Positions 23,569 to 32,790 of a stretch of 64,000 nucleotides of DNA are shown piece by piece. The position numbers were made by a program, and so were the translations under genes. This DNA is from Alkalimonas amylolytica (lineage in GTDB: Bacteria > Pseudomonadota > Gammaproteobacteria > Enterobacterales > Alteromonadaceae): the NCBI RefSeq assembly GCF_900107845.1, contig NZ_FNRM01000006.1, positions 186,001 through 250,000 on the forward strand, read 5' to 3'. The first letter of the stretch is position 1. Every line of letters begins with the position of its first letter. The notes below the pieces were generated by a model. That model ran no database searches and had not been told where the DNA came from. It saw nothing but the letters and a program-made list of their open reading frames with translations.

Positions 23569-24144
23569 TTAGCTTAGCAAAGGTTTAAGCTGTAAGTCTA
23601 TGGCCTCACGAGCCCGGAAAATCCGGCTTCGCACTGTGCCAATGGGACAACCCATCACATCGGCAATCTCTTCATAACTCAAGCCATCCAGTTCACGCAG
23701 TGTAATGGCTGTACGTAACTCATCCGGCAAGTTTTCAATGGTATCGAACACGACTTGCCTAATTTCATCGGATAGCAACAGCTTTTCCGGTGAATCCTGC
23801 TCCTTTAATGCATCGCTGCCTTCAAAGTAATCGGCATCTTCAGCATCCACATCGCTGGCCGGCGGTTTACGAGACGCGGCCACCAAATAGTTTTTAGCGC
23901 TGTTTACAGCAATCCGGTACAGCCAAGTATAAAAAGCACTGTCACCACGAAAGCCGGGTAAAGCCCGATACGCTTTTAAAAACGCTTCTTGCGCTACATC
24001 AGCCACATCACCATGGTTAGAGACGTAACGCGAGATTAAGTTCGTAATTCGATGCTGATATTTTTTTACCAGCAAATTAAACGCAGCCTGGTCGCCCTGC
24101 TGCACACGCTGGACAATTTGCCAATCCAATTCTTGCTCGCTCAT
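23569..24144 (-). CDS. rpoE: RNA polymerase sigma-E factor
   Basis: ECF sigma factor for the envelope stress response, 191 aa. Region 2 (DVAQEAFLKAYRALPGF, FYTWLYRIAVN) and region 4 (LDGLSYEEIADVMGCPIGTVRSRI) are clear. It heads rpoE-rseA-rseB-rseC and is divergent from nadB, as in E. coli. A sigma-E-like promoter lies about 70-100 bases upstream, which would allow autoregulation. Confidence 0.98.
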   Translation of the reverse strand: MSEQELDWQIVQRVQQGDQAAFNLLVKKYQHRITNLISRYVSNHGDVADVAQEAFLKAYRALPGFRGDSAFYTWLYRIAVNSAKNYLVAASRKPPASDVDAEDADYFEGSDALKEQDSPEKLLLSDEIRQVVFDTIENLPDELRTAITLRELDGLSYEEIADVMGCPIGTVRSRIFRAREAIDLQLKPLLS

Positions 24145-24214
24145 CCGAGCTTATCCCCTGTAACCCATTCTACTACTTTAGTTTTTTGTAACTGGCGCTC
24201 GTCTAGCGTACTGA

Positions 24215-24242
24215 TTAGGACAAAAGGTGTCATAAATAGTTC
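24215..24242 (-). promoter_or_regulatory. Possible sigma-E promoter of rpoE
   Basis: On the minus strand GAACTA and TCCTAA are separated by 16 bases, similar to the sigma-E consensus GAACTT-N16/17-TCTGA. The position upstream of rpoE fits the autoregulated promoter known in relatives. The -10 match is imperfect. Confidence 0.5.
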
Positions 24243-24320
24243 TGCCCCTTGCAGGAAAAAGTTACAATAAGCTTATGTCATCGCCTTTATCAGCGCGAAC
24301 CTAACGTAACAGTGTATCTT

Positions 24321-25922
24321 ATGACAGCGCAAAAAGAATACCCATGTGATGTACTTATTATTGGCAGCGGTGCCGCCGGCTTGTCGCTGGCCCTGCAACT
24401 GGCTGCCCACACCAAAGTACTGGTGCTGAGCAAAGGCGCCTTGCGTGAAGGTTCGACCCTCTATGCTCAGGGTGGCATCGCGGCCGTGTTTGACGAGAAC
24501 GACAGCATTGCCAGCCACGTCAGCGATACCTTGGTGGCCGGCGCGGGCCTGTGCAACAAAGAAGCCGTGCAATTTACTGCCGAGCATGCCAAAGAAGCCA
24601 TGCAGTGGCTGATTCAACAAGGGGTGCCTTTTGATCAGTACCAGGATCAGGATGGCAAGGTCAAATACCACCTAACCAGAGAGGGTGGCCACAGTCACCG
24701 CCGGATTTTGCATGCCGCGGACGCCACCGGTAAAGCCGTGCAAATCACTCTGGTCGAACAAGTGAAGCAACACCCGAATATTCGGCTGCTGGAGCATTAT
24801 CACGCCATCGATTTGATCACAAACGCCGACAAAAGCCGCTGCCTGGGTGCTTACATCTGGAGCCAACAGGTACGAAAGGTGGAAGTAGTGCGCGCCCGCT
24901 TTGTTGCCCTAGCGACAGGTGGTGCCAGCAAGGTGTACCTTTATACCAGCAACCCGGATGTTGCCAGCGGTGATGGCATTGCCATGGCCTGGAGGGCGGG
25001 CTGTCGGGTTGCCAATATGGAGTTTAATCAATTCCATCCAACCAGCCTGTACCACCCGGATGCGCCCAACTTTCTGATTACCGAGGCTATGCGTGGCGAA
25101 GGTGCTTACCTGAAACGCCCGGATGGCAGCCGCTTTATGCCGGATTTTGATACACGGGCAGAGCTGGCGCCACGCGATGTGGTGGCTCGCGCCATCGACT
25201 ATGAAATGAAGCGCCTGGGGGCCAACTGTGTCTATCTGGATATCAGCCATCAACCGGCTGACTTTATTTTGGAGCATTTCCCGACCATTTACGCCAAATG
25301 TTTGAGTGTGGGACTGGATATTACTAAGGAGCCAATCCCTGTCGTTCCGGCGGCCCACTACACCTGCGGCGGTGTAATGGTGAACTTAAACAGCCAGACC
25401 GATATTGCCAATCTCTATGCCATTGGCGAGGTAGCCTATACCGGCTTGCATGGCGCCAACCGCATGGCCAGTAACTCGCTACTCGAATGCGTGGTCTTCG
25501 CCCAGGCAGCGGCCCGCCATATTCTTTCGCAGCTAGCGAACACGACTTTGCCAGAACCCCTGCCACAATGGGATGAAAGCCGGGTCAGTGATTCAGACGA
25601 AGAAGTTGTAATCACCCACAATTGGCATGAGCTACGATTATTTATGTGGGACTATGTTGGGATTGTTCGAACCGATAAACGTTTAGAGCGCGCTCTGCAC
25701 CGGGTCGAGCTATTAAAGCAAGAGATTCAGGACTATTACAGCCACTTTAAAGTCAGTAACAACCTGTTGGAGCTGCGTAATCTGGTGGTGGTGGCAGAGC
25801 TGATCATTCGCAGTGCCTTGCAGCGTAAGGAAAGCCGGGGCCTGCATTACAACCTGGATTACCCGCATACGCTAAGCGATGACAAAGCAAAGCCTACAGT
25901 ACTAAACCCGAATAAACCTTAG
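24321..25922 (+). CDS. nadB: L-aspartate oxidase
   Basis: FAD enzyme that oxidises aspartate to iminoaspartate, the first step of NAD synthesis. The 533-aa protein from [12 protein letters not shown] has the FAD-binding [13 protein letters not shown] motif, [10 protein letters not shown], the active-site [12 protein letters not shown] and AAHYTCGGV. The start at 24321 matches family length (E. coli 540 aa); upstream in-frame codons add an unconserved extension. No strong ribosome site is visible. nadC, for a later step, lies at 53.4 kb. Confidence 0.97.
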   Translation: MTAQKEYPCDVLIIGSGAAGLSLALQLAAHTKVLVLSKGALREGSTLYAQGGIAAVFDENDSIASHVSDTLVAGAGLCNKEAVQFTAEHAKEAMQWLIQQGVPFDQYQDQDGKVKYHLTREGGHSHRRILHAADATGKAVQITLVEQVKQHPNIRLLEHYHAIDLITNADKSRCLGAYIWSQQVRKVEVVRARFVALATGGASKVYLYTSNPDVASGDGIAMAWRAGCRVANMEFNQFHPTSLYHPDAPNFLITEAMRGEGAYLKRPDGSRFMPDFDTRAELAPRDVVARAIDYEMKRLGANCVYLDISHQPADFILEHFPTIYAKCLSVGLDITKEPIPVVPAAHYTCGGVMVNLNSQTDIANLYAIGEVAYTGLHGANRMASNSLLECVVFAQAAARHILSQLANTTLPEPLPQWDESRVSDSDEEVVITHNWHELRLFMWDYVGIVRTDKRLERALHRVELLKQEIQDYYSHFKVSNNLLELRNLVVVAELIIRSALQRKESRGLHYNLDYPHTLSDDKAKPTVLNPNKP

Positions 25923-25940
25923 GCCTGTCGCATTCCAGGC

Positions 25941-26384
25941 TTAATTGACAGGAGCTTGTTGCCAGCGGCATTGCCGGATGGCTCTGGCCAGCGCCCGAAA
26001 ATCTGCATCGCTGCATTGATCGGCCAAAAGCCAGTACTGCTGCAATCGACCTGCCGGCGCCGCTTTGTCCGGAGCCGAGCGCCAGCAAAGCCAAATGGCC
26101 CAGGGCAATACCAGGCTTTTAGCAAGCAGCACACCAGACGGACGCTCAGCGGGTAACCAGCGAACCTCCCCCATGTCGCCAAGCAGCAAGGTTTGTGGCG
26201 GCTCAGCCTGCTGCCAGCTCTGCCACCAAATCCAGGCAAAGGCAAACCAGAGCAACAAAAAAAGTCCCAGCCAAAGCCCTTGCAATGGCAATAACAGACT
26301 TGGCACCAGAGCCGCAGCCAACAGAACCAACAGCAGCCCACGTCGCCATCGGGAGCGACTAACGCTGATGCTAGACGCGAACAC
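25941..26384 (-). CDS. YgfX (CptA)-like membrane protein
   Basis: A 147-aa protein with two adjacent membrane helices (about residues 15-50) and a C-terminal soluble part (LGDMGEVRWLPAER...LLADQCSDADFRALARAIR), the layout of the YgfX/CptA family. In E. coli it is encoded with SdhE. Its start overlaps the sdhE stop by 14 bases, supporting the call. Whether it acts as a toxin, as once proposed for CptA, cannot be judged from sequence. Confidence 0.8.
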   Translation of the reverse strand: MFASSISVSRSRWRRGLLLVLLAAALVPSLLLPLQGLWLGLFLLLWFAFAWIWWQSWQQAEPPQTLLLGDMGEVRWLPAERPSGVLLAKSLVLPWAIWLCWRSAPDKAAPAGRLQQYWLLADQCSDADFRALARAIRQCRWQQAPVN

Positions 26385-26622
26385 GATCCAGAATCACGCC
26401 TATCAAACGTTGCAACTCGACATCATCACTCTTGGCATGCCCCATAAACCAGGCAAACAGATCCGGATCATCGCAGGCCAGCAGGCGCTCAAATACCTGT
26501 TTATCATCCAGGCTAAGAGCATCGTAGCCCTCCTCGACAAAAGGTGCCAACAGCACATCGAGCTCCAGCATGCCGCGTCGGCAGGCCCAGCGTAAGCGTG
26601 GTTTACTCATTAATTCCGACAT
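26371..26622 (-). CDS. sdhE: FAD assembly factor SdhE
   Basis: Small protein that promotes covalent flavin attachment to succinate dehydrogenase. The RGxxE motif (WACRRGMLELD) and CDDPDLFAWFMGH are plain. The ATG at 26622 gives 83 aa with AGGAG about ten bases upstream; a GTG six bases further up and an ATG at 26610 are alternatives. It is divergent from ygfZ, as in E. coli, and coupled to the ygfX-like gene. Confidence 0.94.
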   Translation of the reverse strand: MSELMSKPRLRWACRRGMLELDVLLAPFVEEGYDALSLDDKQVFERLLACDDPDLFAWFMGHAKSDDVELQRLIGVILDRVRV

Positions 26623-26802
26623 CAACACAATGCTCCTCAGTGAGGTGAGTCTGACCAGTTTGTCTGAATTATACCTAAAAAAGCCCAGGCCGATATGGCC
26701 TGGTCGCAGAAGTTGCTAAGAAAAATACGCCCCCGGGGTTGAGCTTTTGGTCGAAATCCCCAATGATCTTCACAATGTGCTCTTTATACGAAGCGTAAAC
26801 CT

Positions 26803-27783
26803 ATGCAATCCAGCTGGATCCATGCCGAACAACTGGCCCATCTTTCCAATCAACAAAGCGCTGCCTGCATCGTCCCATTGCCTGGCTTTGATGTACTGCG
26901 AGTGCATGGCCCGGATGCTGAAAAGTATCTGCAAAGCCAAACGACTTGCGACTTGCGGCGCTTGACGCCGGATAACTTTTTGCGCGGCGCTCATTGCGAT
27001 GCCAAAGGCAAGATGTGGTCGGTGTTTCACCTGCTGCAGCAACGTAGCAACGATTTACTGGTAGTGGCCTATCGCGATGAATTGGCCGCCTCTTTTGCGC
27101 AATGGCAAAAATTTGGTGTTTTCTCCAAAGTCAGTTTTGAACCAGGCCAGCAACAATGGGCCGTCTTTGGCATCACTGGTGCTGAGGCCGAAGTCAAGCA
27201 GTTGCTGCAACAGCTCGGTTTTACCGCGCTTAGCAGCGGACAACGACAGCAGCAACAAGCCATGCACTTATTGGCCTTAACCGACGACCACTACCTGCTG
27301 CTATGCAGTCATCAACAAGCTCACCAATGGCTGAACGATGGCTCGCTCCCATTTGCGGCGCCCACCCGTTGGTTGCAGGCACATATTCAGCATGGTTTTT
27401 GTTATCTGGAGCAAGAAAGCATCGGCCAGTACGTGCCACAAATGCTAAACTTACAAGCACAGGATGCGATCAGCTTTGATAAAGGCTGTTATCTCGGCCA
27501 GGAAATGGTCGCCCGGATGAAATATCTGGGTAAAAACAAACGCGCTGCTTATATTTTGTCGGCCACGGCCAACAGCACTCCTGTTGCGGGAAGTGATATT
27601 GAAATGCAGCTGGATACAAACTGGCGTCGGGCTGGCCAGGTCATCAATGCCGTCAATGTGAATCAGCAGCTTTGGTTGTTGGCGGTACTGCCGAATGATA
27701 CAACAGCGAACACACAGCTGAGGTTGGCAACTGAGCCTGAGACGCTGCTTGAGTTGCACCCCTTGCCATACACCCTTCAATAA
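26803..27783 (+). CDS. ygfZ: Folate-dependent Fe-S cluster assembly protein YgfZ
   Basis: Aminomethyltransferase-fold protein that supports assembly of some Fe-S enzymes and tRNA thiomodification. The 326-aa protein carries the family signature KGCYLGQEMVARMKYLGK (residues about 227-244) with the essential Cys. The gene lies opposite sdhE and 11 bases before the SlyD-like gene. It is Gln-rich and contains several polyglutamine-like stretches. Confidence 0.94.
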   Translation: MQSSWIHAEQLAHLSNQQSAACIVPLPGFDVLRVHGPDAEKYLQSQTTCDLRRLTPDNFLRGAHCDAKGKMWSVFHLLQQRSNDLLVVAYRDELAASFAQWQKFGVFSKVSFEPGQQQWAVFGITGAEAEVKQLLQQLGFTALSSGQRQQQQAMHLLALTDDHYLLLCSHQQAHQWLNDGSLPFAAPTRWLQAHIQHGFCYLEQESIGQYVPQMLNLQAQDAISFDKGCYLGQEMVARMKYLGKNKRAAYILSATANSTPVAGSDIEMQLDTNWRRAGQVINAVNVNQQLWLLAVLPNDTTANTQLRLATEPETLLELHPLPYTLQ

Positions 27784-27794
27784 CTGAGGTCTTC

Positions 27795-28280
27795 ATGTCT
27801 ATTTCGCAAAACAAAGTTGTCGCCATGCATTACAAAGTGACCGATCCACAGGGCACTGAACTGGATTCATCCTTTGGCGGCGACCCGCTGATTTTTCTTT
27901 ATGGTCACGGCTCCCTGATCCCAGGCCTGGAAAAGGCGTTGGCAGGGAAAGCCCCGGGCGATACTTTTAATGCCACCATCGAGGCGGCTGAAGCCTATGG
28001 TGAGCGCCATGACCAACTGATTCAATCGGTACCACGCTCAATGTTTGAAGGCATGGACGTGGATGTTGGCATGCGTTTTCGGGCAGCAGGTCCGGATGGA
28101 CGCGAGCACTCCGTGATCATTATCGAAGTCGGTGATGAAGAAGTCGTCGTCGATGGTAACCATCCGTTATCCGGTATTGATTTAACCTTCGATGTCGAAG
28201 TGGTGCAGGTCCGTGACGCTACCGAAGATGAAATCGCCCATGGCCATGCCCATGGCTTGGATGGCACTGCAGGCCATTAA
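27795..28280 (+). CDS. SlyD-type FKBP peptidyl-prolyl isomerase
   Basis: A 161-aa cytoplasmic prolyl isomerase and chaperone. The FKBP part (MHYKVTDPQGTELDSS, LIPGLEKALAGKAPGD) is interrupted by the IF insertion (residues about 68-125) typical of SlyD. The C-terminus ends in a short His-rich tail (HGHAHG, final GH) that may bind nickel; it is much shorter than in E. coli SlyD. It probably shares a transcript with ygfZ and is followed by a terminator. Confidence 0.92.
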   Translation: MSISQNKVVAMHYKVTDPQGTELDSSFGGDPLIFLYGHGSLIPGLEKALAGKAPGDTFNATIEAAEAYGERHDQLIQSVPRSMFEGMDVDVGMRFRAAGPDGREHSVIIIEVGDEEVVVDGNHPLSGIDLTFDVEVVQVRDATEDEIAHGHAHGLDGTAGH

Positions 28281-28290
28281 TGCCAGTTTA

Positions 28291-28329
28291 GCTTCACCCG
28301 GAAGAGCCGCTTCTGGGTGAAGCTTATTT
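28291..28329 (+). terminator. Terminator after the SlyD-like gene
   Basis: The stem GCTTCACCC/GGGTGAAGC with a 15-base loop is followed by TTATTT. Confidence 0.7.
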
Positions 28330-28407
28330 GCACAAAGCTTGACAGCATCGTTAATTCACCTTATTTTCAGTTCTTTTCGCCGCGAATAAACTCAGCCAGC
28401 AGGTAGC

Positions 28408-29361
28408 ATGAAAGACAGACTGCTTATATCCATATCCAGTATCCATGGCTCACGCCATTACACCATTGGTAAGCTGCTGCGCCGCTATTTTGCTATCGTT
28501 GCTATGATGCTGGGCCTGATCACCTTTGGCACCGTTATTTTTGTCAATTACTTGCTCAATCAGGTGGATCAACATCATCAACATCAGCTGACACTGGAAC
28601 AACATACCGAGCAACTGCTGGCTGATATTGCCCGGCTGGAGAGCCATCGTAGCTTTCTGGAAGATGAGCTGGCAGAACGCAGTGACGAAATTTACATGGC
28701 GACCAGTCGCCTTGGCGAAATTGAGCAAGCCCTTGGCCTGGATCAGGTCTACAGCAATCAAAACCTTGATCAACGGCTGGATATCGCCACCATCAACTCC
28801 GCCGTTCGTAGTACCATGCTGCACATGATCCCAAGCGGTTCGCCATTGGATTTTCGATATCGTTCATCCCGCTTTGGTAATCGTACTCACCCAATTCACG
28901 GCAATCAGCGCCATCATCGCGGTGTCGACTTAGCGGCCAACCGTGGTACTCCCATCTATGCACCTGCCGACGGTGTGGTAGAAAGCGTTCGCCCAAGCAA
29001 CAGCGGCTATGGCAATATGCTAAAAATTCGCCATGCCTTTGGTTTTGCCACCCTCTATGCCCATTTGCATGAATTCAAAGTCAGCGCTGGCAGCTTTGTT
29101 GAAAAAGGCCAGTTGATTGCCACTGTTGGAAATACCGGTGCCTCGACCGCACCTCATTTGCATTACGAAGTCCACTTTCTTGATCGGCCCATTAATCCAC
29201 AAGCCTTTATGGATTGGGATGCGACCAACTTCGACCATGTATTTGCACAGGAAAGGAGTATTCAATGGGATTCTTTAGTCAGCATGCTGGAAACAAAGGT
29301 AAGCAATCAGCTGCTACTGTCATCGCACAAGGCAGCTCCTTCCACGGAAGTTTCCGATTAA
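28408..29361 (+). CDS. M23 family metallopeptidase (membrane-anchored)
   Basis: A 317-aa envelope protein predicted to cut peptidoglycan cross-links. One membrane helix (about residues 28-50) leads to a coiled-coil region (55-110) and a LytM domain (about 148-260) with the zinc ligands in HHRGVDLA and HLHYEVH. Its last 97 bases overlap the bactofilin gene in another frame. Bactofilin scaffolds recruit M23 peptidases in other bacteria, so a shared role in local wall remodelling is inferred. Confidence 0.93.
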   Translation: MKDRLLISISSIHGSRHYTIGKLLRRYFAIVAMMLGLITFGTVIFVNYLLNQVDQHHQHQLTLEQHTEQLLADIARLESHRSFLEDELAERSDEIYMATSRLGEIEQALGLDQVYSNQNLDQRLDIATINSAVRSTMLHMIPSGSPLDFRYRSSRFGNRTHPIHGNQRHHRGVDLAANRGTPIYAPADGVVESVRPSNSGYGNMLKIRHAFGFATLYAHLHEFKVSAGSFVEKGQLIATVGNTGASTAPHLHYEVHFLDRPINPQAFMDWDATNFDHVFAQERSIQWDSLVSMLETKVSNQLLLSSHKAAPSTEVSD

Positions 29362-29705
29362 CCTGCGATATCCATGTCGATGGTTACATGGAAGGTAAGA
29401 TTAACACTGAAAAAACCCTGATCATCAGCCGCTCCGGCCGGGTGAAAGGTGAGATCATTGCGGATAAAGTGATCATCAATGGCCTGTTTGAAGGTGAGTG
29501 TTATGCCAACCATGTGGAAATTCTGCCGCACGGTAAAGCCCAGGGTACCATCCACAGCGATGAGCTAAGCATTGAACGAGGGGGCCATTTTATTGGCGAG
29601 AGCCAGCCGACTACGGAAGATCAGGTCGTCAAGCTGCAGCAGCATGAAGCCAAGGCTGAGTTAAGCAACGAGAAAGCTAGCAAAAAAGACAGTTCTGCCA
29701 GTTAA
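29265..29705 (+). CDS. Bactofilin family cytoskeletal protein
   Basis: A 146-aa polymer-forming protein. The central domain (about residues 20-115) shows the repeated beta-helix pattern with Gly turns (VDGYMEGKINTEKTL, GRVKGEIIADKV, NGLFEGECYANHVEI, GKAQGTIHSDEL), flanked by short disordered tails. The start MGFFSQ at 29265 has AGGAG six bases upstream; an earlier in-frame ATG would lack this. The gene starts inside the M23 peptidase gene. Confidence 0.94.
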   Translation: MGFFSQHAGNKGKQSAATVIAQGSSFHGSFRLTCDIHVDGYMEGKINTEKTLIISRSGRVKGEIIADKVIINGLFEGECYANHVEILPHGKAQGTIHSDELSIERGGHFIGESQPTTEDQVVKLQQHEAKAELSNEKASKKDSSAS

Positions 29706-29722
29706 TCATCATCTACCCCCAT

Positions 29723-29753
29723 AAAAAAACCGTGCCTACGCACGGTTTTTTTA
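29723..29753. terminator. Bidirectional terminator between bactofilin gene and mdh
   Basis: The stem ACCGTGC/GCACGGT with a CTAC loop has seven A before and seven T after, serving both convergent genes. Confidence 0.9.
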
Positions 29754-29768
29754 TTAAAAATCAAACAA

Positions 29769-30707
29769 TTAAGCGTTATGCACGAAATCTTCACCCAACT
29801 TGATGTCCGCTTGCAGGGTTGGCAACATCTCGTTCATGGCTTTTTGCTCAAAGGCACTCAGGCTGCCGATTGGCAACAGACGCTCAACACCCTGCTTACC
29901 CAGCACCAGTGGCTGTGCAAAGAAACGGGCATGCTCACCTTCCCCTTCCACATAAGCGTACTCGGTCACTTCCACGCCTTGTAAGCCTTTCACCAGAGAC
30001 ACGCAGAAACGCGCCGCTGCCTGACCCATCGATAAAGTCGCTGAACCGCCACCGGCTTTGGCTTCCACTACTTCGGTACCGGCATTCTGAATGCGGTGCG
30101 TTAACGCCGCTACTTCTTCGTCAGTAAAGCTAACACCCGCGACCTGAGACAACAAAGGCAGAATAGTGGTACCGCTGTGCCCACCGATCACCGGTACTGT
30201 GATATCCGCTGGGTTCTTACCTTTTAATTCAGCGACAAAGGTCTCTGCACGGATCACGTCCAGCGTAGTCACACCAAATAAACGACGCGGATCATAGGTA
30301 CCCGCTTTTTTGAATACTTCAGCCGCAATGGCAACCGTGGTATTGACCGGGTTGGTGATGACGCCAACCAAGGCTTTCGGGCACTGCTCGACGATGGCTT
30401 CCGCCAGGGTTTTCACCACATTAGCGTTCACATTGAACAGATCGGAGCGGTCCATGCCTGGCTTGCGTGGCATACCGGCCGGAATCATCACCACATCAGC
30501 ACCCTTCAGGGCCGGTGCCAAATCATCTTTACCATAGCCTTTTACCTGTACAGCGGTTGGGATATGGCTTAAATCCACGGCTACGCCTGGAGTAACTGGC
30601 GCCAGGTCATACAGAGCCAGTTCAGTCCCGGCTGGCAAGTCCAGCTTCAATAACAACGATAACGCCTGGCCAATCCCACCGGCCGCACCTAACACAGCTA
30701 CTTTCAT
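29769..30707 (-). CDS. mdh: Malate dehydrogenase
   Basis: NAD-dependent malate/oxaloacetate enzyme of the TCA cycle, 312 aa as in E. coli. The Rossmann motif [15 protein letters not shown], the Arg-containing loop [11 protein letters not shown] and the catalytic His in [11 protein letters not shown] are visible. It is divergent from argR, as in E. coli. Confidence 0.99.
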   Translation of the reverse strand: MKVAVLGAAGGIGQALSLLLKLDLPAGTELALYDLAPVTPGVAVDLSHIPTAVQVKGYGKDDLAPALKGADVVMIPAGMPRKPGMDRSDLFNVNANVVKTLAEAIVEQCPKALVGVITNPVNTTVAIAAEVFKKAGTYDPRRLFGVTTLDVIRAETFVAELKGKNPADITVPVIGGHSGTTILPLLSQVAGVSFTDEEVAALTHRIQNAGTEVVEAKAGGGSATLSMGQAAARFCVSLVKGLQGVEVTEYAYVEGEGEHARFFAQPLVLGKQGVERLLPIGSLSAFEQKAMNEMLPTLQADIKLGEDFVHNA

Positions 30708-30874
30708 TGGAAATCCCCTTGTTCAACTGGTAAGCAGGCATAAATATGCATGCATTGAATAAAATCGCGGGTATTTTACCCCATTTTGAGTTAATTTACT
30801 GCACAGACTTTAGTAATATAACATCCTGCACTGACCTTGCCAGAATAGCGCAGCCGTATAGAAAAGTGACCATT

Positions 30875-31342
30875 ATGACCAAGCAATCCAAACAAGAAGC
30901 CCTGATCCAGGCATTTAAAAACTTGCTGAAAGAAGAACGCTTTGGCTCACAGGGCGATATCGTCGATGCACTCAAAGCCCTGGGCTTTGACAACGTCAGT
31001 CAGTCCAAAGTGTCGCGCATGCTCAGCAAATACGGCGCTGTGCGCACCCGCAATGCCAAGCAGGAAATGGTATACAGTTTACCACCAGAGCTCGGGGTGC
31101 CGACCACCAAAAGCCCTCTGCGTCAGTTGGTACTGGATATCGAGCACAACGATGTGATGATCATCATTCGTACCAGCCCTGGCGCCGCTCAGTTGATCGC
31201 CCGCCTGCTGGACTCCGTTGGCAAAGCAGAAGGCGTGCTGGGTACCATCGCCGGTGACGATACTATCTTTATAGCTCCAATCAGCGTAAAAAATATCAAT
31301 TTTACGCTGGAAAAAGTTACCGAGCTGTTTGAAAAGGTCTAG
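30875..31342 (+). CDS. argR: Arginine repressor
   Basis: Hexameric arginine-responsive repressor, 155 aa. An N-terminal winged helix ([19 protein letters not shown]) and a C-terminal arginine-binding domain with [13 protein letters not shown] are present. The start MTKQSK at 30875 matches the family; upstream in-frame codons are excluded as unconserved. The mdh-argR interval has AT-rich stretches including a TGAATAAAAT half-site resembling an ARG box, too weak to list as an operator. Confidence 0.97.
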   Translation: MTKQSKQEALIQAFKNLLKEERFGSQGDIVDALKALGFDNVSQSKVSRMLSKYGAVRTRNAKQEMVYSLPPELGVPTTKSPLRQLVLDIEHNDVMIIIRTSPGAAQLIARLLDSVGKAEGVLGTIAGDDTIFIAPISVKNINFTLEKVTELFEKV

Positions 31343-31360
31343 TCCCTAAAGGGGCCAGGT

Positions 31361-32293
31361 TCAACCACGCTCAAACTGCTCTAAAAAGCTAACCGAAGGG
31401 GCAAAAAATGCCGCCCCGAGATCGGCTTGGCTGTAATCCAGCAGGCGATCGTAAGCATCAACCGCCAACTCATTTAAACCCAGCCGCTGCCGCATCAGGG
31501 TTTCAAAAGCGGTGCTGTCTGCGCTGTACGACAACCAGAGCAGTCCTTGTTGCTTTAAATCGGCAAAAGGCATGTTTTGAGTCAAAAGCGGCAGTGGCTG
31601 CTGGCGATCTTTATCCTGATAAAAACACAAGCTGTGGCAGTCCGCTTCCAACTGCGCCAAGGGCAGCCAGTCACCATCGGCTTTATTACGACCAATAATG
31701 GCTTGCTGAGCGGAGACAGGTAGCAACTGCCAACGCTTAATATCGTGCCGAAAGCGCTGCAGATGCAGATAACTGCCAGCCGCGAACTGCGGCTCCTGCT
31801 CCACAGTCAATAGTGCCAGTTCCCGCCGTTTGCGACCACGAACCGCTTCTGGTGCATCAATAAAGCCCGTCAAATCACGGCCATCCAGATACCGAAAGCC
31901 GCGCATTTGCTCCACCAGCTCAACCGCAGGTGCCAACATCTGGTAGACCTGCTGCGCTACCAGATAATTGACATCCTGCCGATCAGAGCGAATTTGCAAC
32001 AGCAGATCAAACGAGTCGGCCGGCATCAATAGCTCGGATGACTCCAACACAGGAAAAGGCAACAAACCTGCTGGCCGCGCCTGAGGATACAAACTATCCC
32101 AGTAACTGGCGCCAATGGCGACCACGCCGGTCAGCATGGCTTCGGAGAAGTGATCAGCCAGTTGGCTGAGCAGTGCAGGGATCTGCGCCAGTTGCTGTCT
32201 GATAAAGCTTTCTTGTCCATCCAACGCATTTAAAAGCAGATAATCCCCATGCAAATTGGCTTCCGCACAGATGCCCAGTTGCTCTCTTGCCAT
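31361..32293 (-). CDS. DyP-type (dye-decolorising) heme peroxidase
   Basis: A 310-aa protein of the class B (YfeX-like) DyP family, predicted to use H2O2 on an unknown substrate. The signature region reads FRYLDGRDLTGFIDAPEAV; the family usually has GFIDGTENP, so the catalytic Asp is kept but the following Gly-Thr-Glu differs. The heme-side Arg in YLHLQRFRHDIKRW and the proximal His candidate in EADCHS are present, followed by PFADLKQQGLLWLSYSAD. No encapsulin or signal peptide is seen, so it is probably cytoplasmic. It is convergent with argR. Confidence 0.85.
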   Translation of the reverse strand: MAREQLGICAEANLHGDYLLLNALDGQESFIRQQLAQIPALLSQLADHFSEAMLTGVVAIGASYWDSLYPQARPAGLLPFPVLESSELLMPADSFDLLLQIRSDRQDVNYLVAQQVYQMLAPAVELVEQMRGFRYLDGRDLTGFIDAPEAVRGRKRRELALLTVEQEPQFAAGSYLHLQRFRHDIKRWQLLPVSAQQAIIGRNKADGDWLPLAQLEADCHSLCFYQDKDRQQPLPLLTQNMPFADLKQQGLLWLSYSADSTAFETLMRQRLGLNELAVDAYDRLLDYSQADLGAAFFAPSVSFLEQFERG

Positions 32294-32376
32294 GCGTTTT
32301 GTACTCCTTTAATCCTTGAACAGTGGTAAAGCTTCGCCTTGTCCAGCGAGCTAAAAAGACAATTATCCTATTTCCT

Positions 32377-32394
32377 TGTGAGACATATCTCACA
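32377..32394 (+). promoter_or_regulatory. GacA/UvrY-type upstream activating palindrome
   Basis: TGTGAG-N6-CTCACA, extended by one base on each side to give 8-bp perfect inverted arms. It fits the pattern TGTAAG-N6-CTTACA bound by GacA/UvrY upstream of rsm/csr small RNA genes. It is centred about 180 bases before the inferred RNA start, as in Pseudomonas rsm genes. An AT-rich tract between (32460-32520) could bind IHF. Confidence 0.75.
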
Positions 32395-32532
32395 AACAAG
32401 TGCGCCAAAGCGGCAAAAGCTGCCTTACGCACCTCACCTTCCGCACATATCCTACTGTTTTATATATAAATTAAAAATAAAATTCACTTTTACAATAATA
32501 TGACAGCAAAGATTTTTTCTTACACTCGCTGG

Positions 32533-32560
32533 TTGTCGCCGCTGGTTCAGCAGATAATAA
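32533..32560 (+). promoter_or_regulatory. Candidate sigma-70 promoter of the CsrB-like RNA
   Basis: TTGTCG (32533) and TAATAA (32555) are 16 bases apart, which would start transcription near 32564-32568, just where the GGA hairpins begin. The alternative is a promoter in the AT-rich stretch near 32490, which would lengthen the RNA by about 60 nt. Confidence 0.45.
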
Positions 32561-32790
32561 CCATGTCAGCGGATGACAGGTTCAGGATGAACAAGACGCA
32601 GCAGGATGTCACTTATTATATGTCATTTTAAGTGAATAGCGATGCACAGGGTGTGTGAAGGACGATTCAGGACAGGTTCAGGACGAACCCGCATGATAGG
32701 ACGACATGCAAGCAATGGATGCTGGTCAGGACGACCTCAGGACTCGCTCAGGATGAGTGACCATGGCAAGGCAGCTGGGGCAGGATGCAC

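Noticed and set aside
30746-30874. ARG box between mdh and argR and a longer argR start
   Set aside because: Only one half-site (TGAATAAAAT) is convincing, and the upstream codons have no family similarity; ArgR length fits the start at 30875.
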